Shown here one piece after another: positions 18,298 to 26,383 of a stretch of 64,000 nt of DNA. Below the pieces are notes generated by a model. That model made no database searches and was not told the DNA's origin. It saw only the letters and a list, made by a program, of their open reading frames with translations. The translations under genes and the position numbers were made by a program. This DNA comes from Tardiphaga robiniae (GTDB lineage: Bacteria; Pseudomonadota; Alphaproteobacteria; Rhizobiales; Xanthobacteraceae). The DNA lies in NCBI RefSeq assembly GCF_001618955.1, contig NZ_LVYV01000023.1:186001-250000 (forward strand), written 5' to 3'. The first letter of the stretch is position 1. Each line of letters opens with the position of its first letter.

Positions 18298-19266
18298 GTG
18301 CGTCGCATCATTATCCGCAGGCTCGTGCAAATCATTCCGCTGATCTTCGCGGTCATCGTGATGAATTTTGTGCTGATTCATCTGGCTCCTGGCAGTCTGT
18401 TCGACGTGATGACGTCCGAGCAGCAGATTACGGACCCGGCGATGCTGGACCAGCTGCGCCACACATATGGTGTGGATCAACCGGTGACGGTGCAGCTGGC
18501 CAAGTATATCTGGTCGGTGATGCGGCTCGATCTCGGCTACTCGTACCGGCAGAACGCCCCGGTGTTTGATGTGATCATGCAGCAACTTCCGGCGACGCTG
18601 ATCCTGATGCTGGCGGCAATCGGAATTGCCTTGCTCGTCGGCGTCACGGCCGGTGTGATGGCATCGATCAAGGTCAATACGATCTGGGACAACCTGATCT
18701 CGCTCGGTGCGGTATTCTTCTTCGCTGCACCGAGCTTCTGGCTCGGCATCATGATGACGGTGATGTTTGCGGTTAAACTCGGCTGGTTTCCGGTGGGCGG
18801 CATGCGCACCATTGGTGTGGACGAGAGCGCCATCGGCGCTGTGCTGGACGTCATGCACCATCTCGTCCTCCCCGCAACGGCGCTAGGGCTGTTCTACGCA
18901 GCGACCTTCGCGCGGGTGATGCGGGCCTCAATGTTGGAGGTGGCCCGGTTGGATTTCGTACGAACGGCGCGTGCCAAAGGCCTGTCGGGCGGTCGGGTGG
19001 TCCTGGCGCATGTGATGCGCAACGCTATGTTGCCGATCGTCACGCTGCTCGGATTGCAGCTTGGCACCATGCTCGGCGGCAGCGTCGTCATCGAGGCCGT
19101 GTTTAGCTGGCCCGGCATCGGCAGCCTGCTGTTCGACAGCGTGATGAGTCGCAATTTTCCCATGGTGCTCGGTGTGCTCATCCTCGGTTCGTTGCTGGTC
19201 GCTGTCTGCAACGCGACCGTCGATCTGCTGTATCTGCGGCTCGATCCCCGGATCAAGGCGAGGTAG
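18298..19266 (+). CDS. Oligopeptide-type ABC transporter permease, DppB-like
   Basis: Inner-membrane permease of 322 residues with about six hydrophobic segments. The first is at the N-terminus (IIPLIFAVIVMNFVLIHLAPG), whose APG tail is typical of DppB/OppB. The cytoplasmic EAA loop is FVRTARAKGLSGGRV near residues 220-235, where the ATPase docks. It starts with GTG and lies 14 bases after the binding-protein gene. Confidence 0.93.
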   Translation: MRRIIIRRLVQIIPLIFAVIVMNFVLIHLAPGSLFDVMTSEQQITDPAMLDQLRHTYGVDQPVTVQLAKYIWSVMRLDLGYSYRQNAPVFDVIMQQLPATLILMLAAIGIALLVGVTAGVMASIKVNTIWDNLISLGAVFFFAAPSFWLGIMMTVMFAVKLGWFPVGGMRTIGVDESAIGAVLDVMHHLVLPATALGLFYAATFARVMRASMLEVARLDFVRTARAKGLSGGRVVLAHVMRNAMLPIVTLLGLQLGTMLGGSVVIEAVFSWPGIGSLLFDSVMSRNFPMVLGVLILGSLLVAVCNATVDLLYLRLDPRIKAR

Positions 19267-19269
19267 TCC

Positions 19270-20115
19270 ATGATCGCTCTTTTCATCGATTTCGCCCGGC
19301 GCTTTGCCCGCAACCGTGCGGCGTTGGTCGGGCTGTTCCTCGTGCTTGTCGTAATTGGCGTCGCCATCGCAGCCCCATGGTGGTTTCCACGCAATCCGTT
19401 GCGCATTGTCGGGCGTCCCGAGATCTGGCCGTTCGTGTCACCGCGCTATCCGCTTGGGACTGACTCGCTCGGGCGCGACATCGCGGCGATGACAGCCTAC
19501 GGCGCGCGCACGACTCTCCTGATCGGCCTCTGCGCGAGTCTCACCGCCACCATCATCGGCATCACCGTTGGCGCCACTGCGGCCTATGTCGGCGGCTGGG
19601 TCGACGAGCTGTTGATGCGGCTGACCGAATTGTTCCAGACCATCCCGAACCTGATCTTCGTGCTGACCATCGTGTCGATCCTCGGGCAAAAGATCGAATA
19701 TGTCACCATCGCCGTGGGAGTCGTGACCTGGACGCCGATCGCGCGGCTGACGCGTGCCGAGTTCATGTCGCTGCGTGACCGCGAATTTGTGCAGGCCTGC
19801 CGCGCCATGGGGATGGGCAGTCTGCGGATCATGTTCGGCGAGATACTACCGAATGCATTGCCGCCGGTGATCGTGCTGTCGTCGCTGGTCATTGCCGGAG
19901 CCGTTCTGTTCGAGTCAGCCGTAGCTTTCCTCGGGCTCGGCGATCCCAATGTCACCAGTTGGGGCCAGTTGATCGGGGACGGCCGAACGCTCATTCGCTC
20001 GTCCTGGTACATCTGTGCGGTGCCGGGTCTCGCGATCATGCTCACTGTGCTGGCGCTCAACCTTGTGGGCGATGGCCTCAACGATGCGCTCAACCCAAAA
20101 CTGCGGGATCGCTGA
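19270..20115 (+). CDS. Oligopeptide-type ABC transporter permease, DppC-like
   Basis: The second inner-membrane permease, 281 residues. [11 protein letters not shown] near residue 60 is the DppC/OppC hallmark, and the EAA loop [26 protein letters not shown] is present. It starts 3 bases after the DppB-like stop, so both are made from one message and form the heterodimeric channel. Confidence 0.94.
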   Translation: MIALFIDFARRFARNRAALVGLFLVLVVIGVAIAAPWWFPRNPLRIVGRPEIWPFVSPRYPLGTDSLGRDIAAMTAYGARTTLLIGLCASLTATIIGITVGATAAYVGGWVDELLMRLTELFQTIPNLIFVLTIVSILGQKIEYVTIAVGVVTWTPIARLTRAEFMSLRDREFVQACRAMGMGSLRIMFGEILPNALPPVIVLSSLVIAGAVLFESAVAFLGLGDPNVTSWGQLIGDGRTLIRSSWYICAVPGLAIMLTVLALNLVGDGLNDALNPKLRDR

Positions 20116-20116
20116 G

Positions 20117-21145
20117 ATGATCATGGGAAGCACAGCCGGTCCAACGCCAATCCTCTCCATTGAGAACCTGCAGGTGTCGTTGTTCACGCGCCGCGGCGTC
20201 TTGCCTGCGGTCGATGGCTTGTCGTTGACAGTCTCGGCCGGCGAGACGCTGGCCATCGTCGGTGAATCCGGCTGTGGTAAGTCGCTGACGGCGCTGGCGA
20301 TCATGCGGTTGTTGCCGAACCCGCCGGCAAAGATCGTCGGTGGCGCTGTCCGCTTCATGGGGCGTGATCTCGCTGCCCTGTCCGAGCGCGAGATGCAGCG
20401 GGTTCGCGGCAAGGACATCTCGATGATCTTCCAGGATCCGATGACGTCGCTGAACCCTGTCGTGGCGGTCGGGGATCAGCTGATTGAGGCAATCAGGCGC
20501 CACAATGAAGTGTCGCGTCACGAGGCGAGAGACCGCGCGGTCGAGTTGCTGCGGCGGGTGCGCATCCCGGATGCGGAACGCCGCCTCAACGATTATCCGC
20601 ACCAGATGTCCGGCGGCATGAGCCAGCGCGTCATGATCGCCATGGCGATTGCTTGTGGGCCGAAGCTCCTGATCGCCGACGAACCGACCACGGCGCTCGA
20701 CGTCACCATTCAGGCGCAAATCATCGAACTGATGAAGGAGCTGCAGTCCAGCTCCGACATGGGTCTCATCATCATCACCCATGATCTCGGCGTGGTTGCC
20801 GAAGTCGCTGACCGGGTGGCCGTGATGTATGCCGGCCGCAAGGTCGAGGAAGCGCCGGTGGAGGCATTGTTCGAGCGGCCGCTGCATCGCTACACGCGGG
20901 GGCTGCTGGGGGCGACGCCGTCGGCACAGCGCCGCCGGGGCAGCCGCTTGGTCGAAATCACGGGCAACGTGCCGGCACTGTCCGATTTGCCGCAAGGCTG
21001 TGCCTTCCAGAACCGTTGTCCCGATGTATTCGATCGCTGCCGTGCCGAGCGACCACAGCTGGCGTCGTTGCTGCCGCACCGTTCCGCCGCCTGTTTTGCT
21101 GCCGAGAAGGAGTTATCGCGCGATGCCGCTGCTATCGGTGCTTAG
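20117..21145 (+). CDS. Oligopeptide-type ABC transporter ATP-binding protein, DppD-like
   Basis: Cytoplasmic ATPase of 342 residues. Walker A is [10 protein letters not shown], the signature is MSGGMSQR, and Walker B runs into [12 protein letters not shown]. The C-terminal Cys-rich extension ([19 protein letters not shown]) is typical of DppD/OppD and may hold an iron-sulfur cluster. ATG 20117 overlaps the stop of the DppC-like gene region closely (1-base gap); ATG 20123 is an alternative. Confidence 0.93.
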   Translation: MIMGSTAGPTPILSIENLQVSLFTRRGVLPAVDGLSLTVSAGETLAIVGESGCGKSLTALAIMRLLPNPPAKIVGGAVRFMGRDLAALSEREMQRVRGKDISMIFQDPMTSLNPVVAVGDQLIEAIRRHNEVSRHEARDRAVELLRRVRIPDAERRLNDYPHQMSGGMSQRVMIAMAIACGPKLLIADEPTTALDVTIQAQIIELMKELQSSSDMGLIIITHDLGVVAEVADRVAVMYAGRKVEEAPVEALFERPLHRYTRGLLGATPSAQRRRGSRLVEITGNVPALSDLPQGCAFQNRCPDVFDRCRAERPQLASLLPHRSAACFAAEKELSRDAAAIGA

Positions 21146-22112
21146 TCTCTGTGTCCAATACCAGAGCGCACAGGGTGTCGTGCGGGCGGTCGACGATGTG
21201 AGTTTCGACCTCGAACCCGGAGAGACTGTAGGGCTGGTCGGGGAATCCGGCTGCGGCAAGTCCACGCTCGGCAAGGCGATCATGCGTCTGGTGCCGACGT
21301 CCGACGGACGCGTCTTCCTCGATGGTGACGATGTTACGCGGATGCAGGCCGGCGCGTTGAAGGCCTCGCGGAAGTCGATGCAGATGATCTTCCAGGATCC
21401 CTATGGATCGCTCAATCCACGCCACGACGTCGGCACCATCGTCGGGCAACCGCTCAGCGTCGCCGGCTGGTTGCGCCGTGATATCAAGGATCGTGTCGTT
21501 GAGCTGATGGGACAGGTAGGCCTGCCGGCCGACGCGATGCGGCGCTATCCGCATGAGTTCTCTGGCGGCCAGCGCCAGCGTCTCGGCATTGCGCGTGCAC
21601 TTGCGCTCAAGCCCAAGGTCATCATCTGCGACGAGCCGGTATCTGCGCTGGACGTTTCGGTGCGCGCGCAGGTCATCAATCTGCTTGAGGACCTGCAGCA
21701 GGCAACGGGCGTGTCGTATCTGTTCATCTCGCACGATCTGTCGGTCGTCGAGCATATTTCGGACCGGCTGATCGTGATGTATCTCGGTCGTATCGTCGAA
21801 ACAGGCCGCAGCGAGGACGTCTGGGATAGACCGGCGCATCCTTATACGGAGGCCTTGCTCGCCGCCGCGCCGATCGCCGATCCGCGCACTGCACGGAGCC
21901 GCGCCCGCAGCGTGCTGCAGGGTGAGTTGCCAAGCCCGCTCAATCCGCCGCCAGGCTGCAGCTTCAGTACGCGCTGCCCCTACGCTCAAGCGCTTTGCCG
22001 CGAGGAGCGACCGATGCTGCGTGACGTCGTCGGTGGCCGCAAGGTGGCTTGTCATTACGATCTGCTTGAACAACCCGCGGCGCTGCCGCGGGTTGCGCGG
22101 GTGGCCAATTGA
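21123..22112 (+). CDS. Oligopeptide-type ABC transporter ATP-binding protein, DppF-like
   Basis: The second ATPase, 329 residues. Walker [11 protein letters not shown], signature FSGGQRQRLGIARAL and Walker B IICDEPVSALD are intact. The C-terminal CSFSTRCPYAQALCREERP is the DppF/OppF Cys-rich tail. The ATG at 21123 overlaps the DppD-like gene by 23 bases; upstream in-frame sequence belongs to a shadow of that gene. Confidence 0.92.
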   Translation: MPLLSVLSLCVQYQSAQGVVRAVDDVSFDLEPGETVGLVGESGCGKSTLGKAIMRLVPTSDGRVFLDGDDVTRMQAGALKASRKSMQMIFQDPYGSLNPRHDVGTIVGQPLSVAGWLRRDIKDRVVELMGQVGLPADAMRRYPHEFSGGQRQRLGIARALALKPKVIICDEPVSALDVSVRAQVINLLEDLQQATGVSYLFISHDLSVVEHISDRLIVMYLGRIVETGRSEDVWDRPAHPYTEALLAAAPIADPRTARSRARSVLQGELPSPLNPPPGCSFSTRCPYAQALCREERPMLRDVVGGRKVACHYDLLEQPAALPRVARVAN

Positions 22113-22136
22113 GTTCTCAGAAGTGGAGCATTGCCA

Positions 22137-23645
22137 ATGCGGTGGAATAATCTCGGCGACCTGATCGATCGCAGCGGTGACCTCGATCGGGAGGCGGTCA
22201 TCGATCTGATCGATCCCGCGCATCCCAGGCGCTACACGCACCGTCAGATCGACGAGATGGCAAACGGGGTCGCCAAGTATCTCGTCGATAACGGTTACAA
22301 GCGCGGCACACATATCGCAATTCTGTCGCTTAACCGCGCCGAATACATCATGTGCTATTTCGGCATTATGCGCGCCGGATGCATCGCTGTTCCGGTCAAT
22401 ATCAAGGCTGCGCGCGATACGGTCGATTTTGTGATGGATGACGCGAAGATCGCGCTGGCCTTTGTCGACAATGCCAACCGGCCGATGGTGCGCGACGGCA
22501 TTCCAGTCATCAATTTCGACGACAACGGCCCAAGCGGTTTTGCTGCGACCATCCGGCCCGCCATATTCAACGCCGTCGAGACTACGCAGGAAGAGATAGG
22601 GCAGATGCTCTACACCTCTGGCTCCACCGGCCGCCCCAAAGGCGTACCGCTATCGCATTACGGCCAGCTCTGGGCGATCTCGACACGTACCAGCGGCGCG
22701 CTCAACCAGGATGATCGCTACATCATCGCGCAGCCGCTGTTTCACATGAATGGCCTGTTCGCCATCAAGACCATCTTCGCCCAGAACGCGTCGGTCGTAA
22801 TACTGCCGTCGTTCGAGACCCGCAGTTATATCGAGGCCATCGCCAAGTACAAGGTGACCGCCGCCACGGCGGTTCCCACCATGTGGGCCCGTGTCGTCAA
22901 GGAAACGGAACTGCTGGCGAAGAATGATATCACCTCGGTTCGTCGCCTGATGCTTGGATCGGCGCCGATGACCATGGGTCTGTGGGACAGGATCAAGCAG
23001 GCGCTGCCCAACGTCGTGATGACGATGGGCTATGGTACCACGGAAGCGGGGCCGGCTGTGTTCGGTCCGCATCCCGACAAGGTTCCGACGCCGCCGTTGG
23101 GGTTGGGATATCCGATCCATCTGGAAGATGTCCGGCTCGTCAACGGAACCGAGAATGAAGGCGTGTTGTTGATGCGGAATCCAGCAGTGCTGGATCACTA
23201 TCACAATCTGCCGCAGCAGACCGCCAAGGTGCTGACCGATGGTTGGTATTACAGTGGCGATGTGATGCGCCGCGATGCCAGCGGCTTCTATTTCTTCGTA
23301 GGCCGTGCCGACGACATGTTTGTCTGCTCCGGCGAGAATATCTATCCGGGCGAAGTCGAGAAGCTGTTGGAACGTCACCCACAGGTCCAGCAAGCCGCGG
23401 TGGTGCCGTTGCCCGACGAAGAGCGTAGTCAGGTGCCGGTCGCCTTTATCGTCACCCGCGAGCAGCCCACGCCGAGCTTCGATGATATCCGTCAGTTCGC
23501 CATCGCCAATGGTCCGGCATATCAGCACCCGCGGCGGGTTGAGTTCGTCCACGAACTGCCTTGGGCGGGCACCAACAAGATCGATCGCAAGGCGCTGATC
23601 GATCGGGCGCGCAGCCTGGAAGCCAGTCACGGCTGGTCCGCATGA
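22137..23645 (+). CDS. AMP-forming acyl-CoA ligase
   Basis: A 502-residue adenylate-forming enzyme that activates a carboxylic acid with ATP and CoA. P-loop YTSGSTGRPKGVPLS, MGYGTTEAGP and the A8 hinge FFVGRADDMFVCSGENIYPGEVE are clear; the C-terminal lysine is in GTNKIDRKAL. It is closest to long-chain or aryl acid ligases by general appearance. GTGGAG precedes ATG 22137. Its stop overlaps the SDR start (ATGA). In the operon it likely makes the CoA thioester that the SDR, MDR and thioesterase then process. Confidence 0.9.
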   Translation: MRWNNLGDLIDRSGDLDREAVIDLIDPAHPRRYTHRQIDEMANGVAKYLVDNGYKRGTHIAILSLNRAEYIMCYFGIMRAGCIAVPVNIKAARDTVDFVMDDAKIALAFVDNANRPMVRDGIPVINFDDNGPSGFAATIRPAIFNAVETTQEEIGQMLYTSGSTGRPKGVPLSHYGQLWAISTRTSGALNQDDRYIIAQPLFHMNGLFAIKTIFAQNASVVILPSFETRSYIEAIAKYKVTAATAVPTMWARVVKETELLAKNDITSVRRLMLGSAPMTMGLWDRIKQALPNVVMTMGYGTTEAGPAVFGPHPDKVPTPPLGLGYPIHLEDVRLVNGTENEGVLLMRNPAVLDHYHNLPQQTAKVLTDGWYYSGDVMRRDASGFYFFVGRADDMFVCSGENIYPGEVEKLLERHPQVQQAAVVPLPDEERSQVPVAFIVTREQPTPSFDDIRQFAIANGPAYQHPRRVEFVHELPWAGTNKIDRKALIDRARSLEASHGWSA

Positions 23646-24403
23646 GCGGGCTGGCGGGGAAAATCGCGCTGGTTACTGGCGCAAGTCGGGGGATCGGTCA
23701 GGCTATCGCACGTCGCTTGGCGAAGGATGGCGCAACCGTCGCGATCCATTACAACGCCTCGGTCGATGCGGCGAATGAGACTGTGGCGGCCATCGCCGCT
23801 GCGGGGGGCAATGCCTTTGCCATCAAGGCCGATCTCTCGGAACGCAGTGGAGCAACTTCCCTGGCCGCTGATCTATGTGCCGAACTGACCAAGCGTTATG
23901 GCAGCCCTGCATTCGATATTCTCGTCAACAACGCCGGTCTCGGAAAACGCGCGACCATCGAGGATATTTCTGAGGACGACTTCGACCTTCTGCTGCAGAC
24001 CAATCTGAAATCGCCGTTCTTTCTGATCAAGGCGTTGATGTCGCATCTGCGCAATGGCGGCCGTATCATCAACATCTCGTCGATGGGGACGCGTTCGGCC
24101 TATCCGACCATGGCCGCCTACGCGCCGGCCAAAGCGGGTCTGGAAGCGCTGAGCCGCTTGCTGGCCGTTCATCTCGGCGGTCGACAGATCACAGTGAATT
24201 CCGTGATGCCCGGTGCGACGGCGACGGACATGAACATCGTCGCGCGCGATCCGGTGGCCAGCCGCGCAGTGGCTGAGACAATCGCGCTCGGCCGGGTCGG
24301 GCAACCCGACGATATCGCCAGGGTCGTCGCCTTTCTCGCGTCGGACGAAGCGGGCTGGGTCACTGGCCAGCAGATCGATGCCAGCGGTGGCCAGCGACTG
24401 TAA
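23642..24403 (+). CDS. Short-chain dehydrogenase/reductase (classical SDR)
   Basis: A 253-residue NAD(P)-dependent oxidoreductase. The nucleotide motif is TGASRGIGQAIA and NNAG follows. The catalytic Ser is in INISSMGT and the Tyr-Lys pair in YAPAK. The C-terminus GWVTGQQIDASGGQRL is typical of FabG-like enzymes. It overlaps the ligase gene by 4 bases and is the last gene of the run. Substrate unknown; a beta-hydroxyacyl-CoA would fit the context. Confidence 0.9.
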   Translation: MSGLAGKIALVTGASRGIGQAIARRLAKDGATVAIHYNASVDAANETVAAIAAAGGNAFAIKADLSERSGATSLAADLCAELTKRYGSPAFDILVNNAGLGKRATIEDISEDDFDLLLQTNLKSPFFLIKALMSHLRNGGRIINISSMGTRSAYPTMAAYAPAKAGLEALSRLLAVHLGGRQITVNSVMPGATATDMNIVARDPVASRAVAETIALGRVGQPDDIARVVAFLASDEAGWVTGQQIDASGGQRL

Positions 24404-24627
24404 GAGGCCACGCGGTCAATCAACGAGCCGATATCACGACACACGGTGGCGAATTCATCTTAGCGCTGCGTCAGCGAAGGCGTCGCTTTTGACGCCAGCC
24501 TGCTGCTTGAATGCGCAGCGATGATAATTGTTTATGCTCGCGAACTCCCAAATCTCGCAATAGCATTGCGTCACGATGGCAATGAACGGCAGAAATATTC
24601 TGCGTGCACCCTTCATCGGAGGCCAAC

Positions 24628-25143
24628 ATGCTCGACGAGCTCGACCGCAAAATTCTCGCGGCACTCCAGGTAGACAGTAGCCTTTCCATGCAGGACCTCG
24701 CCGATCGCGTAGGTCTGAGTTCCACGCCGTGTTGGCGTCGCATCCAGAAGCTCGAAAGCTCTGGCTACATCAAGCGACGCGTTGCACTTCTCGATGCAGA
24801 CAAGCTGAATTTGGGTGTCAGCGTTTTCATCGCCGTGCGAACGAACCAGCATAACGCGGAGTGGGTTCAGCGTTTCCGGAAGATCGTCGTCAGCTTCCCC
24901 GAGGTGGTTGATTTCTATCGCCTGAGCGGTGACGTGGACTATCTGATCCGGGCTGTGGTCTCGGATATCCGGGCCTACGACGATCTTTATCAGCGGCTGA
25001 TCGCGAAGATTGATCTGCATGATGTGTCGTCAATGTTCACGATGGAGCAGATCAAGTCGACGACCGAATTGCCGCTCATGAATGCTTTGGTGAAGCAGGG
25101 CAGGAGCGATATATCTTCGACGGCGCACTCCCTGTCACATTGA
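24628..25143 (+). CDS. Lrp/AsnC family transcriptional regulator
   Basis: A 171-residue regulator with an N-terminal winged helix (LDELDRKILAALQVD through GLSSTPCWRRIQKLE) and a C-terminal RAM ligand-binding domain. GGAGG sits 8 bases ahead of ATG 24628. Lrp/AsnC proteins usually sense amino acids and control nearby transport and catabolism genes. The adjacent operon with a racemase and peptide transporter is the obvious target, though it lies 224 bases away in the same orientation. Confidence 0.9.
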   Translation: MLDELDRKILAALQVDSSLSMQDLADRVGLSSTPCWRRIQKLESSGYIKRRVALLDADKLNLGVSVFIAVRTNQHNAEWVQRFRKIVVSFPEVVDFYRLSGDVDYLIRAVVSDIRAYDDLYQRLIAKIDLHDVSSMFTMEQIKSTTELPLMNALVKQGRSDISSTAHSLSH

Positions 25144-25459
25144 GATGCCGCGGTTGGATAGATCGTGGCAGTTACCGAAGCCTTCAATATGAGCTGAGTG
25201 TCGGGGGAGCCAACCCTTGCGTCGATATCGTGCGAAATACTCGTATGATTTTTGATGGCTCCGACGTTATCGCGTGGAGTGTATTCGTTCGCGTGGACGG
25301 ACAGCACTGTTCTACGATTTCTCCGAGAGCGGCACGTCCGGCCGATCACATGCTGCGGGGCGATTGACCGGTTCGTCGATCTGGATCGGCGATGCCGTCG
25401 CATTTGGCGGCCTTCTACGGTTCGACGGGGGTCGGCAGAGGCATTATGTGCGCCAAACG
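25144..25459. other. Intergenic stretch with no recognised feature
   Basis: About 315 bases after the Lrp gene. Open frames here have no ribosome binding site or family-like sequence. I see no promoter, repeat or RNA gene. Confidence 0.55.
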
Positions 25460-25482
25460 AAAAACCCGCCGGTTAGGGCGGG
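25460..25482 (-). terminator. Rho-independent terminator on the minus strand, downstream of tRNA-Thr
   Basis: Read on the minus strand: CCCGCC, six-base loop, GGCGGG, then a run of five T. It is a strong intrinsic terminator and the first one beyond the tRNA-Thr gene, about 245 bases from its 3' end. Confidence 0.8.
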
Positions 25483-25727
25483 ATTCAGCGGTCATCTCGA
25501 TTTTGGTCCATCATTCAAAGTCACAAGCGTACCGCCCCCGCGAAGGGGGCTGTTTCAAGTTCGTTTGAGTCCGGTGATACGGCTGCTTATGCCGGGCGAC
25601 TGGAACGGGTAGGGAACAGAGCCCCGGATATTCCCGTATTGAACCGCGATTCGCGTTCTGTTCAGCCGCGAGATGCCTGATTGTCAGGCGCCTCGGTCGG
25701 GAGAACTTATTGATTTAACGGGGGAAA
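25483..25727 (-). ncRNA. Possible structured RNA between tRNA-Thr and its terminator
   Basis: The stretch between the tRNA 3' end and the terminator contains at least two clear hairpins: GCCTGA/TCAGGC at 25675-25689 with a 3-base loop, and GCCCCC/GGGGGC at 25534-25550 with a GCGAA loop. No protein frame is convincing. The whole would be transcribed on the minus strand with the tRNA. I considered 6S, SRP, tmRNA and RNase P RNA and could not match any of them. It may be a small RNA or just a long trailer. Confidence 0.3.
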
Positions 25728-25802
25728 TGGTGCTGCCAGACAGGATTGAACTGTCGACCTCTCCATTACCAATGGAGTGCTCTACCACTGAGCTACGGCA
25801 GC
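25728..25802 (-). tRNA. tRNA-Thr (GGT anticodon)
   Basis: On the minus strand the acceptor GCTGCCG pairs with TGGCAGC, the D arm begins TAGCTCAG, and the anticodon stem CTCCA/TGGAG closes the loop TTGGTAA with anticodon GGT. The T arm holds GTTCAATC. The discriminator is A and CCA is encoded. Confidence 0.95.
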
Positions 25803-26135
25803 ATGCTGGGTACAGGAATCAGCCTCAAGGGCGCCTACCAAGCGGGGCGATCCTTGCCACAAGGTCACGGGCGGCGCAAGCGCGGGTGGCACTTCGAATG
25901 CATCATTATAACAGGGGTGTGGTCGGCCTGTTGCGGTTGCAGCCGCCTTGCGCTTCGCTATTGGCGAGTCGATCCGGTTCCCCATGGCCCGCCAACCGCC
26001 GGCAGAGCCTTCATTGGCCGGATCATCACCTCGAGAAGTCGATATCTCGCGTGATCCGTTGAAGGCGGTTATGTATGGATCACAGGATCCAATCTGGCGC
26101 ATCTGTGCACGCCATTCGATCGACCATAACTGCCC
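25803..26135. other. Intergenic stretch with no recognised feature
   Basis: About 330 bases between tRNA-Thr and the next plus-strand gene. It must hold the tRNA promoter on the minus strand and a promoter for the 26136 gene, but I could not define either. Confidence 0.5.
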
Positions 26136-26348
26136 ATGACCGATACGCCGAGCAAACCCGCCAAGGAAAGTGCAACTGCCCGTCAGGACAGGCTGCGCCA
26201 GGCGCTGCGTGAAAATCTCAAGCGCCGGAAGGTGCAAATGCGCGGGCGCGCCAGTCAGGCCGGCGATGTCGTCGCAGTCGAGGCGTCATCGGATGCCGAT
26301 AAGATACAGGACTTCTGTTCAAGACCCGTCGATCCCGATCGGGATTGA
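26136..26348 (+). CDS. Small hypothetical protein, Arg/Lys-rich helical
   Basis: A 70-residue protein with a basic helical core, RQDRLRQALRENLKRRKVQ, and an acidic C-terminal end. Similar short proteins are common in the Bradyrhizobium group, often near murA. No function is known. It starts with ATG, and lies 35 bases before the flavoprotein gene. Confidence 0.65.
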   Translation: MTDTPSKPAKESATARQDRLRQALRENLKRRKVQMRGRASQAGDVVAVEASSDADKIQDFCSRPVDPDRD

Positions 26349-26383
26349 TGGCGCCTGTCCACCGCGTCAGCATGCGAGTTTAA

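Noticed and set aside
21132-22313. A 393-codon minus-strand open frame
   Set aside because: Antisense shadow of the DppF-like ATPase, with no recognisable protein sequence.
22650-23630. A 326-codon minus-strand open frame
   Set aside because: Antisense to the acyl-CoA ligase; no motif and no ribosome binding site.
25274-25612. A 112-codon frame in the tRNA-Thr neighbourhood
   Set aside because: It crosses the terminator and a GC hairpin and reads as random sequence.
25483-25727. 6S, 4.5S, tmRNA or RNase P RNA
   Set aside because: The characteristic conserved segments of these RNAs were not found, so only a generic structured RNA is reported.
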